Shown piece after piece: positions 61,043 through 64,000 of a stretch of 64,000 bases of DNA. Position numbers and translations under genes: made by a program. The notes under the pieces were generated by a model. That model was not told where the DNA came from. It worked only from the letters and a program-made list of their open reading frames with translations, and made no database searches. Source of the DNA: Megachile rotundata (Eukaryota; Arthropoda; Insecta; Hymenoptera; Megachilidae); NCBI RefSeq assembly GCF_050947335.1, contig NW_027473341.1, forward strand, positions 1,116,001 through 1,180,000. The letters run 5' to 3'. Each line of letters opens with the position of its first letter. Positions within the stretch are counted from its first letter, which is position 1.

Positions 61043-64000
61043 CCAAATACAATCTCCCAAATACAATCATACAATTACAATATCCCAAATACAATCTCCC
61101 AAATACAATCATACAATCACAATCATACAATCACAATCATACAATCATAATCATACAATCACAATCATACGATCGCAATCATACAATCACAATCATACCA
61201 TTACAATCATACAATCACAATCATACTATCACAATCATACAATCACAATCATACAATCACAATCATACAATCACAATCATACAATCACAATCATACAATC
61301 ACAATCAGACATTCAAAATCATGCAATCACAATCATACAATCACAATCATGCAATCACAATCATACAATCATAATCATGCAATCACAATCATACAATCAC
61401 AATCGTACAATCACAATCGTACAATCACAATCGCACAACCACAATCAGACAATCACAATCATACAATCACAATCATACAATCACAATCATACAATCACAA
61501 TCATACAATCACAATCATACAATCACAATCATACAATCACAATCATACAATCACAAAAATACAATCATAATCATACAATCACAATCATACAATCGCAATC
61601 ATACAATCACAATCATACAATCATAATCATGCAATCACAATCATACGATCGCAATCATACAATCACAATCATACCATTACAATCATACAATCACAATCAT
61701 ACAATCATAATCATACAATTACAATCATACATCACAATCATACAATCACAATCATACAATCGCAATCATACAATTACAATCTCCCAAATACAATCTCCCA
61801 AATACAATCACCCAAATACAATCATACAATCACAATCATACAATCATAATCATACATTCAAAATCATGCAATCACAATCATACAATCACAATCATGCAAT
61901 CACAATCATACAATCATAATCATGCAATCACAATCATACAATCACAATCGTACAATCACAATCGTACAATCACAATCGTACAACCACAATCAGACAATCA
62001 CAATCATACAATCACAATCATACAATCACAATCATACAATCACAATCATACAATCACAATCATACAATCACAATCATACAATCACAATCATACAATCACA
62101 ATCATACAATCACAATCATACAATCACAAAAATACAATCATAATCATACAATCACAATCATACAATCGCAATCATACAATCACAATCATACAATCATAAT
62201 CATGCAATCACAATCATACGATCGCAATCATACAATCACAATCATACCATCACAATCATACAATCACAATCATACAATCATACTCATACAATTACAATCA
62301 TACATCACAATCAAACAATCACAATCATACAATCGCAATCATACAATCACAATCATACAATCGCAATCATACAATTACAATCTCCCAAATACAATCTCCC
62401 AAATACAATCTCCCAGATACAATCATACAATCACAATCATGCAATCACAATCATACAGTCAGAATCATGCAATCACAATCATTCAATAACAATCGTACAA
62501 TCACAATCGTACAATCACAATCGCACAACCACAATCAGACAATCACACTCATACAATCACAATCATACAATCACAATCATACAATCACAATCATACCATC
62601 ACAATCATACTTTCACAATCATACAATCACAATCATACAATCACAATCATACAATCACAGTCATACAATCACAATCATACAATCACAATCATACTATCAC
62701 AATCATACAATCACAATCATACCATCACAATCATACAATCACAATCATACAATCATAATCATACAATCACAATCATACAATCACAATCATACAATCACAA
62801 TCATACAATCACAATCATACAATCGCAAGCATACAATCACAATCATACAATCTCAATCATACAATCACAATCATACAATCATAATCATACAATTACAGTC
62901 ATACATCACAATCATACAATCACAATCATACTATCACAATCATACAATCACAATCATTCAATCACAATCATACAATCACAATCATACAATCACAATCATA
63001 CATTCAAAATCATGCAATCACAATCATACAATCACAATCATGCAATCACAATCATACAATTATAATCATACAATCACAATCATTCAATCACAATCGTACA
63101 ATCACAATCGTACAATCTCAATCGCACAACCACAATCACACAATCACACTCATACAATCACAATCATACAATCACAATCATTCAATCACAATCATACAAT
63201 CGCAATCATACAATTACAATATCCCAAATACAATCATACAATCACAATCATACAATCACAATCATACAATCACAATCATACAATCACAATCATACAATCA
63301 CAATCATACAATCACAATCATACTATCACAATCATACAATCACAATCATTCAATCACAATCATACAATCACAATCATACAATCACAATCATACATTCAAA
63401 ATCATACAATAACAATCGTACAATCACAATCGTACAATCACAATCATACAATCACAATCATACAATCACAATCATACAATCACAATCATACTTTCACAAT
63501 CATACAATCACAATCATACCATCACAATCATACTTTCACAATCATACAATCACAATCATACAATCACAATCATACAATTACAGTCATACATCACAATCAT
63601 ACAATCACAATCATACTATCACAATCATACAATCACAATCATTCAATCACAATCATACAATCACAATCATACAATCATAATCATACAATCACAATCATAC
63701 AATCACAATCATACAATCACAATCATACAATCATAATCATACAATCACATTCGTACAATCGCAATCATACAATTACAATCTCCCAAATACAATCTCGCAA
63801 ATACAATCACCCAAATACAATCTCGCAAATACAATCACCCAAATACAATCATACAATCACAATCATACAATCATAATCATACAATTACAATCATACATCA
63901 CAATCAGACAATCACAATCATACAATCGCAATCATATAATCACAATCACACAATCGCAATCATACAATTACAATCTCCCAAATACAATCTCCCAGATACA
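61001..64000. repeat. Right-edge mosaic, paralogue of 10.9-12.5 kb
   Basis: Family-1 punctuation at 61,309 aligns with 10,859 (shift 50,450) and 62,202 with 11,710 (shift 50,492). CGATCG stands at 61,170, 61,646 and 62,219; the 61,646 copy is intact where the paralogues at 4,554 and 11,196 are decayed. After family-2 punctuation at 63,000 the order becomes irregular: a degenerate acattcaaaatcat at about 63,394 followed by acaataacaatcgt, an acaatcacattcgt near 63,738, and a final CTCGCAAAT cassette at 63,789. The last base is still inside a ctcccagatac cassette. Confidence 0.82.
63789..63844. repeat. CTCGCAAAT cassette, copy 7
   Basis: Last copy, in an irregular setting: it follows an acaatcacattcgt unit, not the usual gcattcat pair. 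Confidence 0.9.

Larger units (their letters stand above)
1..64000. repeat. 14-bp satellite array filling the window
   Basis: The unit acaatcacaatcat repeats head to tail from the first to the last base, always in the same orientation, with no unique sequence between copies. It divides into acaatc (6 bp) and acaatcat (8 bp). The canonical unit has 7 A, 4 C, 3 T and no G, so the + strand is almost G-free and the - strand almost C-free. Variants are nearly all single or double substitutions, for example acaatcgcaatcat, acaatcataatcat, actatcacaatcat, acaatcacagtcat. A more diverged in-register form is ccaaatacaatctc. Variants recur in fixed order and so define higher-order repeats. Eukaryotic satellite DNA is the only class I know that fits this length and regularity. 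The species and chromosomal position are not readable from the sequence, and no flank is present on either side. Confidence 0.98.

Noticed and set aside
1..64000. A secreted or surface repeat protein gene (antigen, silk or ice-binding type)
   Set aside because: No non-repeat N- or C-terminal region, no introns or promoter, and unit length is not a multiple of three, so frame is not preserved across unit gains.
1..64000. CRISPR array
   Set aside because: There are no unique spacers; repeat follows repeat directly, and the fixed variants are not spacer-like.
1..64000. Telomeric repeat
   Set aside because: The G-bearing strand, atgattgtgattgt, has no run of G, and the many ordered variants and kilobase-scale duplications are unlike telomerase-made repeats.
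1..64000. Purely artefactual sequence (assembly or synthetic)
   Set aside because: Ordered variants, nested duplications of different ages, shared derived mutations and private substitutions look like natural satellite evolution. Local mis-assembly of near-identical copies cannot be excluded from sequence alone.
1..64000. Genes on the - strand
   Set aside because: TGA occurs in every - frame within each 42 bp of canonical repeat, and I saw no - strand frame of useful length.
1..64000. Embedded transposon, viral insert or RNA gene
   Set aside because: Every line of the window can be read as 14-bp units or their listed variants; no stretch of unrelated sequence longer than a single unit was found.

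Overview
The whole window is one uninterrupted satellite (minisatellite-type) DNA array. From the first base to the last it is built from a 14-bp unit, acaatcacaatcat, and its point variants (about 4,570 units). Each unit is two ACAATC words plus AT, read as a 6-bp half and an 8-bp half. I find no protein-coding gene, RNA gene, transposon, CRISPR array, origin or promoter. Long open frames occur on the + strand only because the unit contains no stop codon in any + frame, while its complement (atgattgtgattgt) carries TGA in every frame. Array size, absence of unique sequence, and nested segmental duplication all point to a eukaryotic constitutive-heterochromatin locus (pericentromeric, subtelomeric or an interstitial block). 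The species cannot be named from this sequence. Both edges lie inside the array, so its true length is unknown.

The array is not homogeneous. Variant 14-mers sit in a fixed order and form recognisable modules. One is a 'punctuation' block beginning acattcaaaatcat followed by gcaatc units (40 clear copies in five families). Another is a 'CCAAAT' cassette (acaattacaatctc / ccaaatacaatctc) that usually follows a 13-bp short unit acatcacaatcat. Others are a CGATCG-bearing unit (26 copies) and an acaaactt/accaactt unit (8 copies in two haplotypes). Modules combine into kilobase-scale higher-order repeats.

Layout: 1-1,014 leading mosaic; 1,015-5,480 repeated at 7,685-12,140 (shift 6,670 falling to 6,628); 5,461-7,455 repeated at about 57,560-59,510 (shift 52,100); about 9,140-17,400 repeated at 24,800-33,050 (shift 15.66-15.82 kb); about 18,551-24,700 repeated at 38,070-44,400 (shift about 19.5 kb); 30,020-35,816 and 35,817-41,630 form a tandem pair with period 5,797 bp; 46,371-49,410 resembles 12,800-15,500; 51,881-58,260 holds three unequal tandem copies; 58,261-64,000 is a mosaic of the 5.5-12 kb modules.

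The most informative structural result is arithmetic. Every large shift I checked equals a multiple of 14 minus the number of short units crossed: 5,797 = 415 units less 13 short ones; 6,670 = 477 less 8; 2,210 = 158 less 2; 1,966 = 141 less 8. Apart from these rare 13-mers and two 15-mers, the array grows and shrinks by whole units. One junction carries 6, 13, 15, 16, 16, 17 or 19 uninterrupted canonical units in its seven copies. Coordinates of block edges are by-eye estimates, good to a few tens of bases; landmark units are exact or within a base or two.
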